Source: Sphaerochaeta halotolerans
GTDB taxonomy: Bacteria; Spirochaetota; Spirochaetia; Sphaerochaetales; Sphaerochaetaceae
DNA length: 64,000 bases
Reading direction: 5' to 3'
NCBI RefSeq assembly: GCF_003429665.1
Contig: NZ_QUWK01000005.1
Coordinates: 1 to 64,000, forward strand
Positions 15,928 through 26,116 of this stretch are shown in pieces. A program made the translations under genes and the position numbers. The first letter of the stretch is position 1. The number at the start of each line of letters is the position of its first letter. The notes under the pieces are model-generated. The model ran no database searches and was not told the origin of the DNA. It saw only the letters and a program-made list of their open reading frames with translations.

Positions 15928-17115
15928 CTAATCCTGAGGACTGATTGGTAGAACTCTTCTTAGTTTCTTATCATACCTGTACTTACTTAAAGTACCATTA
16001 AGGATAAGAGGTACAATCTTCCTGATTTCAGCCAAAGGAACGTCATACCACTCATTGGAAACAGCAAGATGACCTTTGTCATCTCTGACTCGTATACTTA
16101 CCTTTGCAGCTGAGAAAAAATGATGGACAAGTGTTTCAAGCTTGGAGATATTCAGGTTCTGACACGCCCACCTATCGATAACTTCCACCTCAGTACAGAG
16201 ATAGGTCTTTTCCTTGCTGGCATTCTTGATACGCTCTTCAACAGTACCTCTTGTGAACCCTATCTTGTGGAGATCTCGAAACTTTTTTACCTCTGGCTCT
16301 GCAGACAGGGTCTTGAGAATATATATATAGCCAACATCAAACTTTGGAACATTCTTTTCCTTTTCAAGTTTCAATCCTTCAGGAGAAACCTTGTCATCCT
16401 CTGTTACGACATATCCATGATACATAGAACGTCTGATTGACTGGGAAAGAAGATAACTTTCGGTGCCATTAGCAAAAACACAATGGGTTCTTCCATCAAA
16501 GTCTCCAGTTCTAGGGTTTCTTTGGGTCTCATAGATTTCATTGATATAGAATAAAAGACCACGCCTTACATAAAACTGCCCGACACGAAGCTCTCCTCTC
16601 TGATAAGGAACCAATTTCCTCCGACCTGACTGAATTGCTTTTTCCGCTTCATTGAAAAGAGGCTGAAACCTCTCATTAAACTCCTTACATGGTGTTGCTG
16701 AGGCAACAAATTCAGCTTCTTCTCTCTCCTTCTGAGGTTTTTTAATGATTTCTGAGTCAGAGAAGTCATTGATAGAAGTGTTCCCCAAATCAACACTGTC
16801 AAGGATATCCATACCTTCTGGTGTATTCCAAGGCAATTCTTCCTCTTCCGAAATGCTTCTATCCTGTTGGACTTTGGCTTGTCTATCCTTTATTACCTTT
16901 GCTCTCATAGCCAGGGTTTTCTCGAAAGTTTCCTTGGAGTCTAATGAAGGTTCCCGTCCATTCTTATCAATGAAGTACTGAATCTCCTTCTCCTTTGCAT
17001 CTTTAAAGTCATAGATAGTTTTAGGAGAAGGTTTCTTGATCTCAATACTCCTCAAAATAGATTCAGCTGCTTCGTCTTCAAGGATAACTTCAAGGTAATC
17101 GAATTCATCTTTCAT
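15928..17115 (-). CDS. GIY-YIG nuclease family protein of an R-M-like operon
   Basis: The 395-residue protein has a charged N-terminal region of unknown fold and a C-terminal GIY-YIG (T5orf172/MUG113-like) domain at about residues 265-350. VGYIYILKTL supplies the GIY half, LHKIGFTRGTVEERIKNA the YIG half with its Arg, and SKLETLVHHFF the conserved Glu. It overlaps the helicase gene by 11 bases and ends the operon of methyltransferase, helicase and nuclease. It is the only nuclease candidate in the set, so it probably supplies DNA cleavage. This assignment is inferred from context. Confidence 0.78.
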   Translation of the reverse strand: MKDEFDYLEVILEDEAAESILRSIEIKKPSPKTIYDFKDAKEKEIQYFIDKNGREPSLDSKETFEKTLAMRAKVIKDRQAKVQQDRSISEEEELPWNTPEGMDILDSVDLGNTSINDFSDSEIIKKPQKEREEAEFVASATPCKEFNERFQPLFNEAEKAIQSGRRKLVPYQRGELRVGQFYVRRGLLFYINEIYETQRNPRTGDFDGRTHCVFANGTESYLLSQSIRRSMYHGYVVTEDDKVSPEGLKLEKEKNVPKFDVGYIYILKTLSAEPEVKKFRDLHKIGFTRGTVEERIKNASKEKTYLCTEVEVIDRWACQNLNISKLETLVHHFFSAAKVSIRVRDDKGHLAVSNEWYDVPLAEIRKIVPLILNGTLSKYRYDKKLRRVLPISPQD

Positions 17116-19126
17116 TCTTTCTAGCCTCTTGTTTTATCTTTATGTTATAAAGAATTGCCCCAAGAACAGCTTCATACTCATCCTCTGAGAATCTATCAGG
17201 GTTCCTTTGATGGACTTTTACAAATGTCTTGATGTTCGGCCAGTAGAATAGGCATTCCTTATCTGTATAAATTTTCATTCTACCTTTCTTTTTGTCTATG
17301 GCATCTTTGATAGCTCTTAGCGTAGGCTTATCAATGTCCTTGGATAGAATTTGGTAAGCCTTCTCAAATGGGTTTATTTTGTCGATTAGATTGATCTCGA
17401 GTTCCTTAATGTCCAGAACAATCCCATTGGCAAACTTGAGGAACTTTGTACCAGTACCATGATTAGAGGTGCCATCACCAGAGTCTTCTCCGCCAAGGTC
17501 CAATCCAGAGTCGTTATCCTGGGAACCATTGTCACCCTTCTCCTTGTTATCATCACTAGGCTTTGCACTCCCAAGAACTAAGTCAGTAACCATATGCTGT
17601 CTGATTGCCTCAACATCATGGGTACTCAACTCAGGATGCTTGTCCATGATGATGCTTGGTATAAGATACTTGTTAATCAGCTGAGCATTGTTTTTATGCA
17701 GGTTTGCCTTAATGACATCTACATCAGTGCGAATTGAGTCCAACAAGGCCTCATACGTATTCTCATCTGAAATAATTAGTTTCCCTTCATCACTTTCTGG
17801 ATCAAGTATTTGTAATTTAGGAGCTTTTGCCTTGAAATCCCACTTAGGTGTCAGAACCTGTTCCATAAGCAGAGAAGCTGTGATGGCCTTGAGGAGATTG
17901 TTTACTGCGGTGATGACTTCTCCTCTGGTTGCATCTGGCTCTACGATGATGTTAGTAAAGAAAGCATCAGATTTACCCTCATAGTCTCTAGTAGCTCTTC
18001 CAATAATCTGAACAACTTCGGTAAGCGATCCACGATATCCAATGGTAAGCATCTGTTCACAAGGTGGCCAATCGAAACCTTCCCGAGCCAAATTAAGCGC
18101 TATGATAATATCTACGGCATTTTTATCTTCAGAATGCTCCTTGAGGTATTGCTGGCGTTTGACTCTATCCTCAGGGTATCTATCATCAACAAGGTCAATT
18201 ATCTTCATCATGCGACTATTTTTTGCTTTGACGTATAGAACACCTGTAATAGTATCTTCATGGTCGATTGTGCCGATGATGTCTATTATGTGGTTTACTT
18301 CCTCATACTTGTTGCCTGTGCTTTCCTGAGAATTAACATTAGGAATATGAATGATAGTTTTTCTATCAAGGTGTAAGGATTTTTCGAGTGATTCATAGTA
18401 GACCCCAGAATAGAACTCATAGGATAGAGTAATAGAGTGGAGATATTTGTAGCCTGAGAGCTGATCATAGTAGGAAAAGGTTACACTGTCAAACTTGTTC
18501 TCTACTTCCGGGTCAAGGACAGCAATACCATCTCCTCGGAAATAGGAACCTGTAAGGGCCATAATATGAGCAGATGACTTCTCCGTGATACCCTTAACTA
18601 GTTCACCGAGTCTATTTTCATCTGTATTAGCAGAAGCATGGTGGAACTCATCAATGCCAAGAAATATTCCATCAAAGTCTTTGTCTATAAGTTTGTCATA
18701 TGCAAAACGAAGAGTAGCATGAGTGCAGATGAGAATCCGGTCCTGATTCTCTTGCTTGAGGAACCTGATAAAAGCATCCACTTTTCCCTGATTAATATCG
18801 GACCCGGGCGTACATAGGTTGTATTGGTCGGAAGGATCCCAGTTCGAAAAGAAACCGTTAACCATGAGGTTTGTCTTCTTGAAAGAACCCCCAATACTCA
18901 TTTCGGGAACAGCAATGATTACCTTGTCCAATCCCTGCTTATAAAGCTTATCGAGGGCAATAAACATGAAGGCTCTTGATTTGCCTGATGCTGGTGGTGC
19001 TTTAAGTAGGAGGTACTGGGAATCTCGTCTCTCATAGACTCTTTTCTGCATCTGTCTCATTCCAAGCTCATCAACAATGACGCTTTGTTTGGTCTGTGCA
19101 TAAGTTATCTTGGCAATCTCACCCAT
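17105..19126 (-). CDS. superfamily 2 DEAD/DEAH helicase of an R-M-like operon
   Basis: The 673-residue protein has Walker A APPASGKS (43-50), Walker B DEFH (159-162), motif III LTGSY, and motif VI QIIGRATRD (373-381), so it is an SF2 translocase like the Res/HsdR motor. No nuclease motif is visible. The last 250 residues hold a polar linker with Gly/Asp/Asn-rich sequence near residues 520-555 and a helical end. It starts inside the methyltransferase stop (TAATG) after AAGGAGG, so the two are coupled. It probably moves along DNA for the system. Confidence 0.85.
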   Translation of the reverse strand: MGEIAKITYAQTKQSVIVDELGMRQMQKRVYERRDSQYLLLKAPPASGKSRAFMFIALDKLYKQGLDKVIIAVPEMSIGGSFKKTNLMVNGFFSNWDPSDQYNLCTPGSDINQGKVDAFIRFLKQENQDRILICTHATLRFAYDKLIDKDFDGIFLGIDEFHHASANTDENRLGELVKGITEKSSAHIMALTGSYFRGDGIAVLDPEVENKFDSVTFSYYDQLSGYKYLHSITLSYEFYSGVYYESLEKSLHLDRKTIIHIPNVNSQESTGNKYEEVNHIIDIIGTIDHEDTITGVLYVKAKNSRMMKIIDLVDDRYPEDRVKRQQYLKEHSEDKNAVDIIIALNLAREGFDWPPCEQMLTIGYRGSLTEVVQIIGRATRDYEGKSDAFFTNIIVEPDATRGEVITAVNNLLKAITASLLMEQVLTPKWDFKAKAPKLQILDPESDEGKLIISDENTYEALLDSIRTDVDVIKANLHKNNAQLINKYLIPSIIMDKHPELSTHDVEAIRQHMVTDLVLGSAKPSDDNKEKGDNGSQDNDSGLDLGGEDSGDGTSNHGTGTKFLKFANGIVLDIKELEINLIDKINPFEKAYQILSKDIDKPTLRAIKDAIDKKKGRMKIYTDKECLFYWPNIKTFVKVHQRNPDRFSEDEYEAVLGAILYNIKIKQEARKNER

Positions 19127-21783
19127 TATTTTGCCTCCTTTAGCAATTTCTTGTATCGCTTGAAGAGCTCTGCAAGACGTTCTTTATCACTCTCGAAGCC
19201 GCTTTTCCTGTAGAGGCTATCAACAAGAAGATCATTGGCATTATGGGCCTCTCTCAATTCCTCAGGCATATTATCTGGATCATATTGCTGCGCTAGAGTC
19301 ATATCGTAATATTTTTCTCTTGCCATAAGGATTCCCATTGCTGTTGTATCAAGTTGCGATTTTTGTGATTCTGTTAAGTTTGGAAATGGAAAGGTGTTGT
19401 AGCATAAAGTTGCAGAATACCTAAAATCAGTTTTCAACCTACCGCATACTGCTCGCAACCATACCATATGCATTTTTGAAGTAAGCATTGCAAATAGCCA
19501 AAGTGGAGCATTATAGATTACAAAAGCGCTATCATTGATTACAGTACCTTTCTCGAGATATCCAATAGGAGTATATTCTCTTTTTTCAGACGATACCCTT
19601 GGAACAATGATTGCTGGACCATCTTTATAACAAACTTGTGCACTTCTCCATGAAACTGCAGCATAATCTCTTGTTGATGAAGCTTTACTGCTTAATCTCA
19701 ATAATCTGACTTGATCAACTCTCCTCGCAATTTCGGGGTTCTTTAGTGCAGTTTCTTTAGTACTTTCAGTAATCCAAATACAGTATCTCTTTTTACCGTT
19801 GATGAATTCTTCAGAACCAATGTAAGTATGAATAAATGAGCTATCCTCAGGATATGCTTCTATAAAAGTGTTCTTTTCCTGCTCATCTAATATAAGAAAT
19901 CCACCATCTACAAATTTATTACCGTATGCCATTTTATAGGATGGAATTTTATTTGAGGGATGGACTATTATATTATCACCTTCCGTGAGATAAGGACTGA
20001 TATTTGAAACAAGCTTTTTCGATGATTCAGAGAAAAGATACTTGAGATGAGAATTATTAAAATGCTTTATTCCAATGATGGTGACTGTAACGCCAGCATT
20101 TTTTACAGCATTATTTCGCCATTTGAAAGATTCGTATCCAAAAAAGATGTCAACTGTATTATCTAAGATATTCTCCCATACAGGGACTTGAATACCTTGA
20201 CAAATCGAGTTAGTAGTAACAAATGCTGCCATAGATTGTTGATTGTTTTTTATGTAACGTGAGGCGAGCACAAACCAATTTGAGATGTAATCAATTCTCC
20301 CATTCACCAAATTACTATTAAAGACTATTAAGCTGTCCTCTTTCTGCAATGGTGTAATCGTATCACCTCCACCCCCAGCATATGGAGGATTACCACAGAT
20401 GTAAACAATATCCCCTTCATTGCAAGGGCAGACTTTCTCCCAATCAAGTCTACAAGCATTTCCACAAACAATATTTCCAGTAGGACTCAGCGGAAGAGTA
20501 GGATTACTATTCCCATACTTTTCATAACACTCACTGTTGATCTGGTGCTGAGCCAACCAGAGTGATAATCTGGCAATTTCACAAGGGAAGTCGTCAATTT
20601 CGACACCATAGAAGTTCTCAAGCTGGATACTTAAAAAAGGAAGTGGTGTATTCACATATAAATCCCAGGCTTCCATCTCCAATCTACACATTTCCTTATA
20701 AGCAATAATCAAGAAGTTTCCGCTACCACATGCTGGATCAAAAATCTTTATCTTGGAAAGCTTCAATCTGAAAGCATCAAGCTTCTTGTCATAGCCCTTT
20801 ATTGAGTTTAATTCATCATAAAGGTCATCAAGAAACAGCGGCTTAATCACCTTCATGATGTTTGAAATTGATGTATAGTGCTGACCAAGCTCGCTTCTGG
20901 TTTTTTCATCTATCGCACCTTGGAACATAGAACCGAAAATATCTGGATTAATTTTTGACCAGTCACTTGTGCAACATTCAAGAAGCCGCTGTCTTGACTT
21001 GTAGGTAAATCTCGGTACTGATAATTTATCTTTGAACAGCGCGCCATTTACATATGGGAACTTCCGGTAGCTAGGACCTACGCCCAATCGCTTGTTCTGC
21101 GTCAGATCCAATACTTCAAACAAACCTTCTAACCAAGAAGCTAGGTTTTTTCCATCTTCATCGGTCTGGATTTCAATCGAATTCTCAAACTGATTATCTT
21201 CGAAGATCTTGGTATCATCAGCAAACATACAGAAAAGAAGCCTAGTCAGAAAAGAAGAGTAAACATGAGGGGTAAAACGCTCATCGTCGAGATTATCTCT
21301 CTTGATTTCATCAAAGAGCATAGCCATTTTCTGAGCAGCCTTTACATCAGCTACATTCTCAACTACGGCTTGATGTCTCTCAATACCAATTAAAGGGAGG
21401 AAAAAATCATAATGGTCAGAAAGCTTAGAAAATGGAATATCAATACTCATCTTGTTTTTATTATCTCTGGCCATAAATTGCTTGAAATTTGTGACGATAA
21501 AGAATCGCTCTTTTGTAGATGCCTTGTTTATAGTCTCAACAAATACTTCTTCGACAGATTGCTCATATGGCACCTCTTGGAAAAGAAAATCACCTTTTTG
21601 GATATAGCAGCCATATGAGGTAGGGTTTAAGGAAGATTTATTCATCTTTGCTAGAGCTGCCGAGGAATAGTAGTACGCACCCATAAAATCTTCAAGGAAA
21701 TGACCACTATTACCCCGAGCTACAATATTCCTCAAGTCCTCATAGATTCTATCTCTATCGATATTACTTGCCCTTCTGACCAT
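19126..21783 (-). CDS. class I DNA N6-adenine methyltransferase (MmeI/YeeA-like)
   Basis: The 885-residue protein carries motif I DPACGSGNFL at about residue 350 and motif IV NPPY at about 465, the order of gamma-class N6-adenine methylases. The FFLPLIGIE and DVKAAQKMAMLFDEI blocks match the N-terminal helical part of MmeI-like methylases. The PD-(D/E)XK nuclease that starts type IIL enzymes is not evident. The C-terminal third (after about 600) likely holds target recognition. It is the first gene of an operon with a helicase and a GIY-YIG protein. Upstream overlaps a decayed hsdM fragment, so the locus replaced or captured a type I system. Confidence 0.85.
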   Translation of the reverse strand: MVRRASNIDRDRIYEDLRNIVARGNSGHFLEDFMGAYYYSSAALAKMNKSSLNPTSYGCYIQKGDFLFQEVPYEQSVEEVFVETINKASTKERFFIVTNFKQFMARDNKNKMSIDIPFSKLSDHYDFFLPLIGIERHQAVVENVADVKAAQKMAMLFDEIKRDNLDDERFTPHVYSSFLTRLLFCMFADDTKIFEDNQFENSIEIQTDEDGKNLASWLEGLFEVLDLTQNKRLGVGPSYRKFPYVNGALFKDKLSVPRFTYKSRQRLLECCTSDWSKINPDIFGSMFQGAIDEKTRSELGQHYTSISNIMKVIKPLFLDDLYDELNSIKGYDKKLDAFRLKLSKIKIFDPACGSGNFLIIAYKEMCRLEMEAWDLYVNTPLPFLSIQLENFYGVEIDDFPCEIARLSLWLAQHQINSECYEKYGNSNPTLPLSPTGNIVCGNACRLDWEKVCPCNEGDIVYICGNPPYAGGGGDTITPLQKEDSLIVFNSNLVNGRIDYISNWFVLASRYIKNNQQSMAAFVTTNSICQGIQVPVWENILDNTVDIFFGYESFKWRNNAVKNAGVTVTIIGIKHFNNSHLKYLFSESSKKLVSNISPYLTEGDNIIVHPSNKIPSYKMAYGNKFVDGGFLILDEQEKNTFIEAYPEDSSFIHTYIGSEEFINGKKRYCIWITESTKETALKNPEIARRVDQVRLLRLSSKASSTRDYAAVSWRSAQVCYKDGPAIIVPRVSSEKREYTPIGYLEKGTVINDSAFVIYNAPLWLFAMLTSKMHMVWLRAVCGRLKTDFRYSATLCYNTFPFPNLTESQKSQLDTTAMGILMAREKYYDMTLAQQYDPDNMPEELREAHNANDLLVDSLYRKSGFESDKERLAELFKRYKKLLKEAK

Positions 21784-22049
21784 AATGGAACTCCCTCTTC
21801 AAATTCTTCTCTAATCAATTCTGCTTGGCCCTCTTCCAGACATGCAAAACTAAAATCTATGATTACCGGTTCATGCTCACCAATATTGATATACTGGGCA
21901 AAGTTCTAAAAGAAATAACGCTAGAACAGCATTCCCAATACATATTGCTTAAAATCCCAACCATCTACACTACCTCTGAGATCATTAGCTATTGCCCAGA
22001 TGGTTCGATGTAATTCAGATCGTTCCTGTTCTTTCTTGTTGTTATTCAC
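21778..22049 (-). pseudogene. type I restriction methylase hsdM, N-terminal remnant
   Basis: A GTG at 22049, behind AAGGAAAGAG, starts a frame reading ERSELHRTIWAIANDLRGSV and DGWDFKQYVLGMLF, which is the hallmark N terminus of HsdM. Two TAG codons follow, then the same frame goes on with AQYINIGEHE and a CLEEGQAELIREEFEEG block matching the next HsdM segment. It runs into the start of the present methyltransferase in a different frame. The rest of hsdM, and hsdS/hsdR, are absent. This is a relic of an earlier type I system at the locus. Confidence 0.8.
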
Positions 22050-22240
22050 GTACTCTCTTTCCTTATATGCTCATCATTTTCCTAATAGCATCTTCTTCAA
22101 TTCACTAGAAGACTGTGCTTTTAAATCGTTCAAACCTAGCAGGGCTAACTCTCCAATTAAATCTCCATGTTACTGAACCTAAATCATTGCGTGTTGTATA
22201 TACTTCTCAATAACCATTGCTCTGCTACTCAACATTTCAA
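22050..22240. other. gap between DUF262 gene and hsdM remnant
   Basis: No intact gene. On the minus strand a short tail reads GELALLGLNDLKAQSSSELK and ends in KMLLGK-stop near 22075, preceded by stops. It looks like the C-terminal end of a lost gene of the same former defence locus, but I cannot name it. Confidence 0.4.
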
Positions 22241-24775
22241 TCATACCCATTCTTTAGCTTTAATCTTGTTCAATACTTCCTTGAACTTGGCCAATGAAGA
22301 AATGTACCACTCAAATTCTTTTATTTTGTCACTATCAGGCAACTGCCCATGTGATTGACCATAGATATAGAGATAATCCGATTTGTCATAGCTTTGAAAC
22401 AGTATCTGATCCTCGAATATTTGCTCAACCTCTGTTTTATGGCGAAGCGCAATTTCATAGAGATCATGAGTTTTCGTCTTGAAGATAAGACCACATGCTA
22501 GACTCTTCTTGTCATGTAACTTGGCCACATACGATACTGTATGTGCAACCTCTGTAAGCAATCGATAATCGGAATTGGGCTTCGCTGGGCGTAATGTAGC
22601 TGAAGGGTTCATTGAAAATTGCTTCTCTAAACAATAATTCCTAAACTCATCCCAGTAATTTCGTTGCCAAATCTTGTATGGAGTGAGTTCCTTGCTCTCA
22701 CTTACCTGTTGTTCAATCTTTGCCTTAACCTGGGTAATTTCTTTCAATAAGGATTCAATCTGGGTTTGGCTAATAAGATTGAATTCAACATTACCTGTAC
22801 CCCAATGACCAATACTCTTTACATCCTTAAACCCAGAGCTATCGTGTAGTTCCGAATATTCAAGAGATAACCAACATTTTAATCCATTTCCAGAGGGAGT
22901 GATCGAAACAAGATTAGTACCTTTATACTTCAAGGCAATATAATACTTCAAACAGGTTACAGTTGCGTAGGATAATGCTGCATGTAAAGCATCAAATAAT
23001 TGCCTAGAAAGACTTCCTTCTGCAAAATTTGGATAATCATCCAAAGTAAAGACTTTTGGGCTATTCAATTCAATTCTCAGTGCTTCAATTTCTAGAGGAG
23101 ATATCTCATGATTAGGCCATACCTGGATTGCCTTTGCAGCAAGAATTTTCCCTCGTGCTGCCATTGTTGACTCAGTCCATTCATCCTCTCTTGCCAAACT
23201 TTGATTCAAATGAACTGCGCTATCCTTGTACCCACCATCCATGTCTCTCTTCGTGAGGAAGCTGTAGTTCTGGTATTCAGAGTTATATCCAGAAAGTGTA
23301 AGGTTGCCCAACCTGTTGAGCCAGGTACGATAGATTTCATCGTATGATTCTCCAAGATACGATTTCCATTGCTCGTCCAGAGTTTGGGGCATCACATGTT
23401 CAATCGTAAGATTGTCTAGGTTTACATGCTCTTTCCAACCATATTTTTCCAGCTTGCTCAATCCATATTTACATCTGGCTATTTGGTTGCTGCTATAAAG
23501 CTCTTTTATCTGGATCTTATCAAGAAACTCATTATCTGAAGGGAAACGCCTATAAGAATCAAATGAAGCCATAATCTTATTGAAGCTTCGTACATAGTCT
23601 CTCTTGCGTAATGACTTAGTAAATGTCAGGAATGTCTTATCGAGACTATTCGTAGGAAGATCACAGGCATAGCGTCTATACACATATGATTCTATTAATC
23701 GGACCAATTTGACAAACTCGTCGGTCGATAACAGACCTTCACTATAGTCTTGATACATCTCCAATAGTAAAGGAAATGCCGTTTCCACTCGTAATGTCAT
23801 CAGATCATCGAAAGCATCCCTAAGCTGCTTCTCTGGCTCCATGCTATAGGCCATATTGCAGTAGAATTTTGCAAACCGATAAATATCAGAGACTATTGTT
23901 CGATGAATGTTTTCACTACCATCATCTGTTGCATAAACATGGTTTTTGAATCTTGCATATATATTCCCAATCTTTAATGGTTGTTTTGTTTTATAGAGGA
24001 GGTAGTGGCGCATAAAGACATCAAAATCTTTCTGCCTGGTGTCTGCGAACAGTTGCTCAAGTTTTCTCCAATAACCAGTATAGAGTTCGTCTTGCAACTC
24101 CTTTGGTAGCCCCATCAAAAGGAAATTCCTGATAAGATCAGCCTGTCCAAGAGGTTTCCCGGTAGAATTGAGACTCTCAAAAATCAACTGAGGATTATCT
24201 TGGGTTCCCAAGCTGATATCAACCAATCGGAGTTTAACCAACCCATGAAAGAAATCTTTTGGATTGCTCAGCGTTGTCACCAAACGACGTATGTACTGAT
24301 ACATTGCTAGAACTGAAGAACTCACAACTGAGGGAAAGGGTTTATTTTCAACGATTGCCTCAAATGTCTCTTTATCAGACTGGGTCAGTACAAGTTTTGA
24401 CCTATACTCAGGTTTCCCATATCGATTAGATAAATACACATCACGAATCATCGCTGATGAGAACTCTCCATAACCTATGTCTCCCATCTGATCAGAAATT
24501 GCCTTAAGCATGAGCAAGATGGTTGTTATCCGCTGCTGACCATCTATCACAACTGCCTTATGTATCGACCCTAATCCATTGGACTCATCCAACACATACA
24601 CCACTGAACCGATGAAATGCGAAGGAATATGGGAGCTCCTCCCTGCTCGGAGGATATCATCCCATAAACACTTACACTCTTTTTCAGTCCAGCTATAGGT
24701 TCTCTGATATATCGGTATCAAGAACTGAGTTTGGCTTGAGATAATCTCAATCAGTTGCTTTGCTTGTGCATGCAT
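22241..24775 (-). CDS. DUF262-DUF1524-DUF5655-DUF4268 protein (GmrSD family)
   Basis: About 844 residues from the ATG at 24775, with GGAG upstream. In order: DUF262 with IPIYQRTYSW and IDGQQRITT (about residue 80), an HNH DUF1524 with IEHVMPQ (about 457) and NRLGNLTLSGYNSEYQN, a DUF5655-like domain (about 590-690, LKYYIALKYKGTNLVSI ... GHWGTGNVEF), and a DUF4268-like C-terminal domain. This four-part layout is a known long form of modification-dependent or anti-phage GmrSD nucleases. It stands alone between the replication genes and the methyltransferase operon. It shares only the family with the DUF262 pair at the window's left end. Confidence 0.88.
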   Translation of the reverse strand: MHAQAKQLIEIISSQTQFLIPIYQRTYSWTEKECKCLWDDILRAGRSSHIPSHFIGSVVYVLDESNGLGSIHKAVVIDGQQRITTILLMLKAISDQMGDIGYGEFSSAMIRDVYLSNRYGKPEYRSKLVLTQSDKETFEAIVENKPFPSVVSSSVLAMYQYIRRLVTTLSNPKDFFHGLVKLRLVDISLGTQDNPQLIFESLNSTGKPLGQADLIRNFLLMGLPKELQDELYTGYWRKLEQLFADTRQKDFDVFMRHYLLYKTKQPLKIGNIYARFKNHVYATDDGSENIHRTIVSDIYRFAKFYCNMAYSMEPEKQLRDAFDDLMTLRVETAFPLLLEMYQDYSEGLLSTDEFVKLVRLIESYVYRRYACDLPTNSLDKTFLTFTKSLRKRDYVRSFNKIMASFDSYRRFPSDNEFLDKIQIKELYSSNQIARCKYGLSKLEKYGWKEHVNLDNLTIEHVMPQTLDEQWKSYLGESYDEIYRTWLNRLGNLTLSGYNSEYQNYSFLTKRDMDGGYKDSAVHLNQSLAREDEWTESTMAARGKILAAKAIQVWPNHEISPLEIEALRIELNSPKVFTLDDYPNFAEGSLSRQLFDALHAALSYATVTCLKYYIALKYKGTNLVSITPSGNGLKCWLSLEYSELHDSSGFKDVKSIGHWGTGNVEFNLISQTQIESLLKEITQVKAKIEQQVSESKELTPYKIWQRNYWDEFRNYCLEKQFSMNPSATLRPAKPNSDYRLLTEVAHTVSYVAKLHDKKSLACGLIFKTKTHDLYEIALRHKTEVEQIFEDQILFQSYDKSDYLYIYGQSHGQLPDSDKIKEFEWYISSLAKFKEVLNKIKAKEWV

Positions 24776-24892
24776 AACACACTCCATTGGAATAATTGTT
24801 AATTATCTCACTTTACGACTATTTGATACAAAACTCAAATCAAATAAAGCCAATCGCAGAAGAATATAAACTAATGGCTGTTTTTTAGGTGT

Positions 24893-26116
24893 TCACTTGT
24901 CTGTGAATTTCAGATATTCCTGGTTGAAAACAACAGGGATATCTCCTGTTCTGCCCTCTCTGTTCTTTTCCACTAGTAACCAGCTTTCTTGTAACATTCC
25001 TTCATTGTAAATATTGTGTATCATGACCGCCACATCAGCATCTCGTTCAATTTGTGTTGAATCAGAGAAATCGTTGAGCTTGGGTCGGTTTCCTTCAGCA
25101 TCACGACGTAACTGGGCTGTCACTACAACAGGTATCTCAAGGGTCCTTGCCAATTGTTTCAATTGCTTTGATGCATATGCTACCTGCTCTCTGCGTTCCT
25201 GCTTAATTACGGCTCTTGAAGGATTCAAGCATTGTAGATAGTCAACGAAGAGAATCTTAATATCAAATCTACGCTTCATCTGACGAGCCATCATCACAGC
25301 TGTATCGATGCTCATATTCGGTTCATCGTAGATAAAAATTCCCCTTGAATATATGTCAGATGCTGCTTGTGTAAGTCGTTCCATCTCGCCTTCCTTAAAA
25401 ATTCCCATTACCAATCTTTGGTTATTAATTTTAGAACTGCTTGAGAGCATCCTATTAGTCAGCTCTTCCTTTGCACTCTCAGCAGACAGTATACCGACAG
25501 CCTCTTTGCAGTTTTGTGCACAGTTAAGCATGAGTGCGGTTTTCCCTTGACTAGGGCGTGCCCCCAAATAGTACAACTGTCGTGGTTGAAATCCTAAACA
25601 TTGGCGATCAAGTCCCTGTATTCCACTAGGTATACCTATGCATTTCAGACCATTCTTCCTTCTCTCATCGATTCGACTTACAGATGCATTCACTGTTTCT
25701 TGAACAGTAGATATTTCAAAACCATCAACTTGATTTATAGTATCATCAATTACCTTCTGCATTCTTGCAGATAGCTCCTCTGGTTTTTCTCCAACACTAT
25801 CCATAATCTCCTGTGCAACTTTCTTGAACTTCCGAATCTTGCAAGCTCTTCGAATCTGAGAGTCATAGAAAGGCCAGTTCGTAAACATGATGTTGGTTGC
25901 CTTGAATGGACAAATTACCTCCAAAGGCAAACCAGTATGTACTGACAACATCCTCTCATCAAAAATCTGGCCCTCATTGGTTAATTCAACCATTGCTTGG
26001 AAAAGGCGTTGGTGTAAGTCCATTTCAAAATCTGATGGGCTACATTTGGCATCAAGAATTATCGAAGGACTCCACAGGCATTGACCCAAGAAGTATTTTT
26101 CTGCGTCTACACTCAT
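24893..26116 (-). CDS. DnaB-like replicative helicase
   Basis: The 407-residue protein has a short DnaB N-terminal domain (residues 1-110) and a RecA-type C-terminal motor: Walker A GARPSQGKT (185-193), Walker B ILFVDYLQ, and a later AQLRRDAEGN block. It is slightly shorter than chromosomal DnaB, as is usual for phage or island copies. Its start overlaps the initiator stop by four bases (26113-26116), so initiator and helicase are cotranslated and probably act together at an island origin. Confidence 0.87.
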   Translation of the reverse strand: MSVDAEKYFLGQCLWSPSIILDAKCSPSDFEMDLHQRLFQAMVELTNEGQIFDERMLSVHTGLPLEVICPFKATNIMFTNWPFYDSQIRRACKIRKFKKVAQEIMDSVGEKPEELSARMQKVIDDTINQVDGFEISTVQETVNASVSRIDERRKNGLKCIGIPSGIQGLDRQCLGFQPRQLYYLGARPSQGKTALMLNCAQNCKEAVGILSAESAKEELTNRMLSSSSKINNQRLVMGIFKEGEMERLTQAASDIYSRGIFIYDEPNMSIDTAVMMARQMKRRFDIKILFVDYLQCLNPSRAVIKQERREQVAYASKQLKQLARTLEIPVVVTAQLRRDAEGNRPKLNDFSDSTQIERDADVAVMIHNIYNEGMLQESWLLVEKNREGRTGDIPVVFNQEYLKFTDK

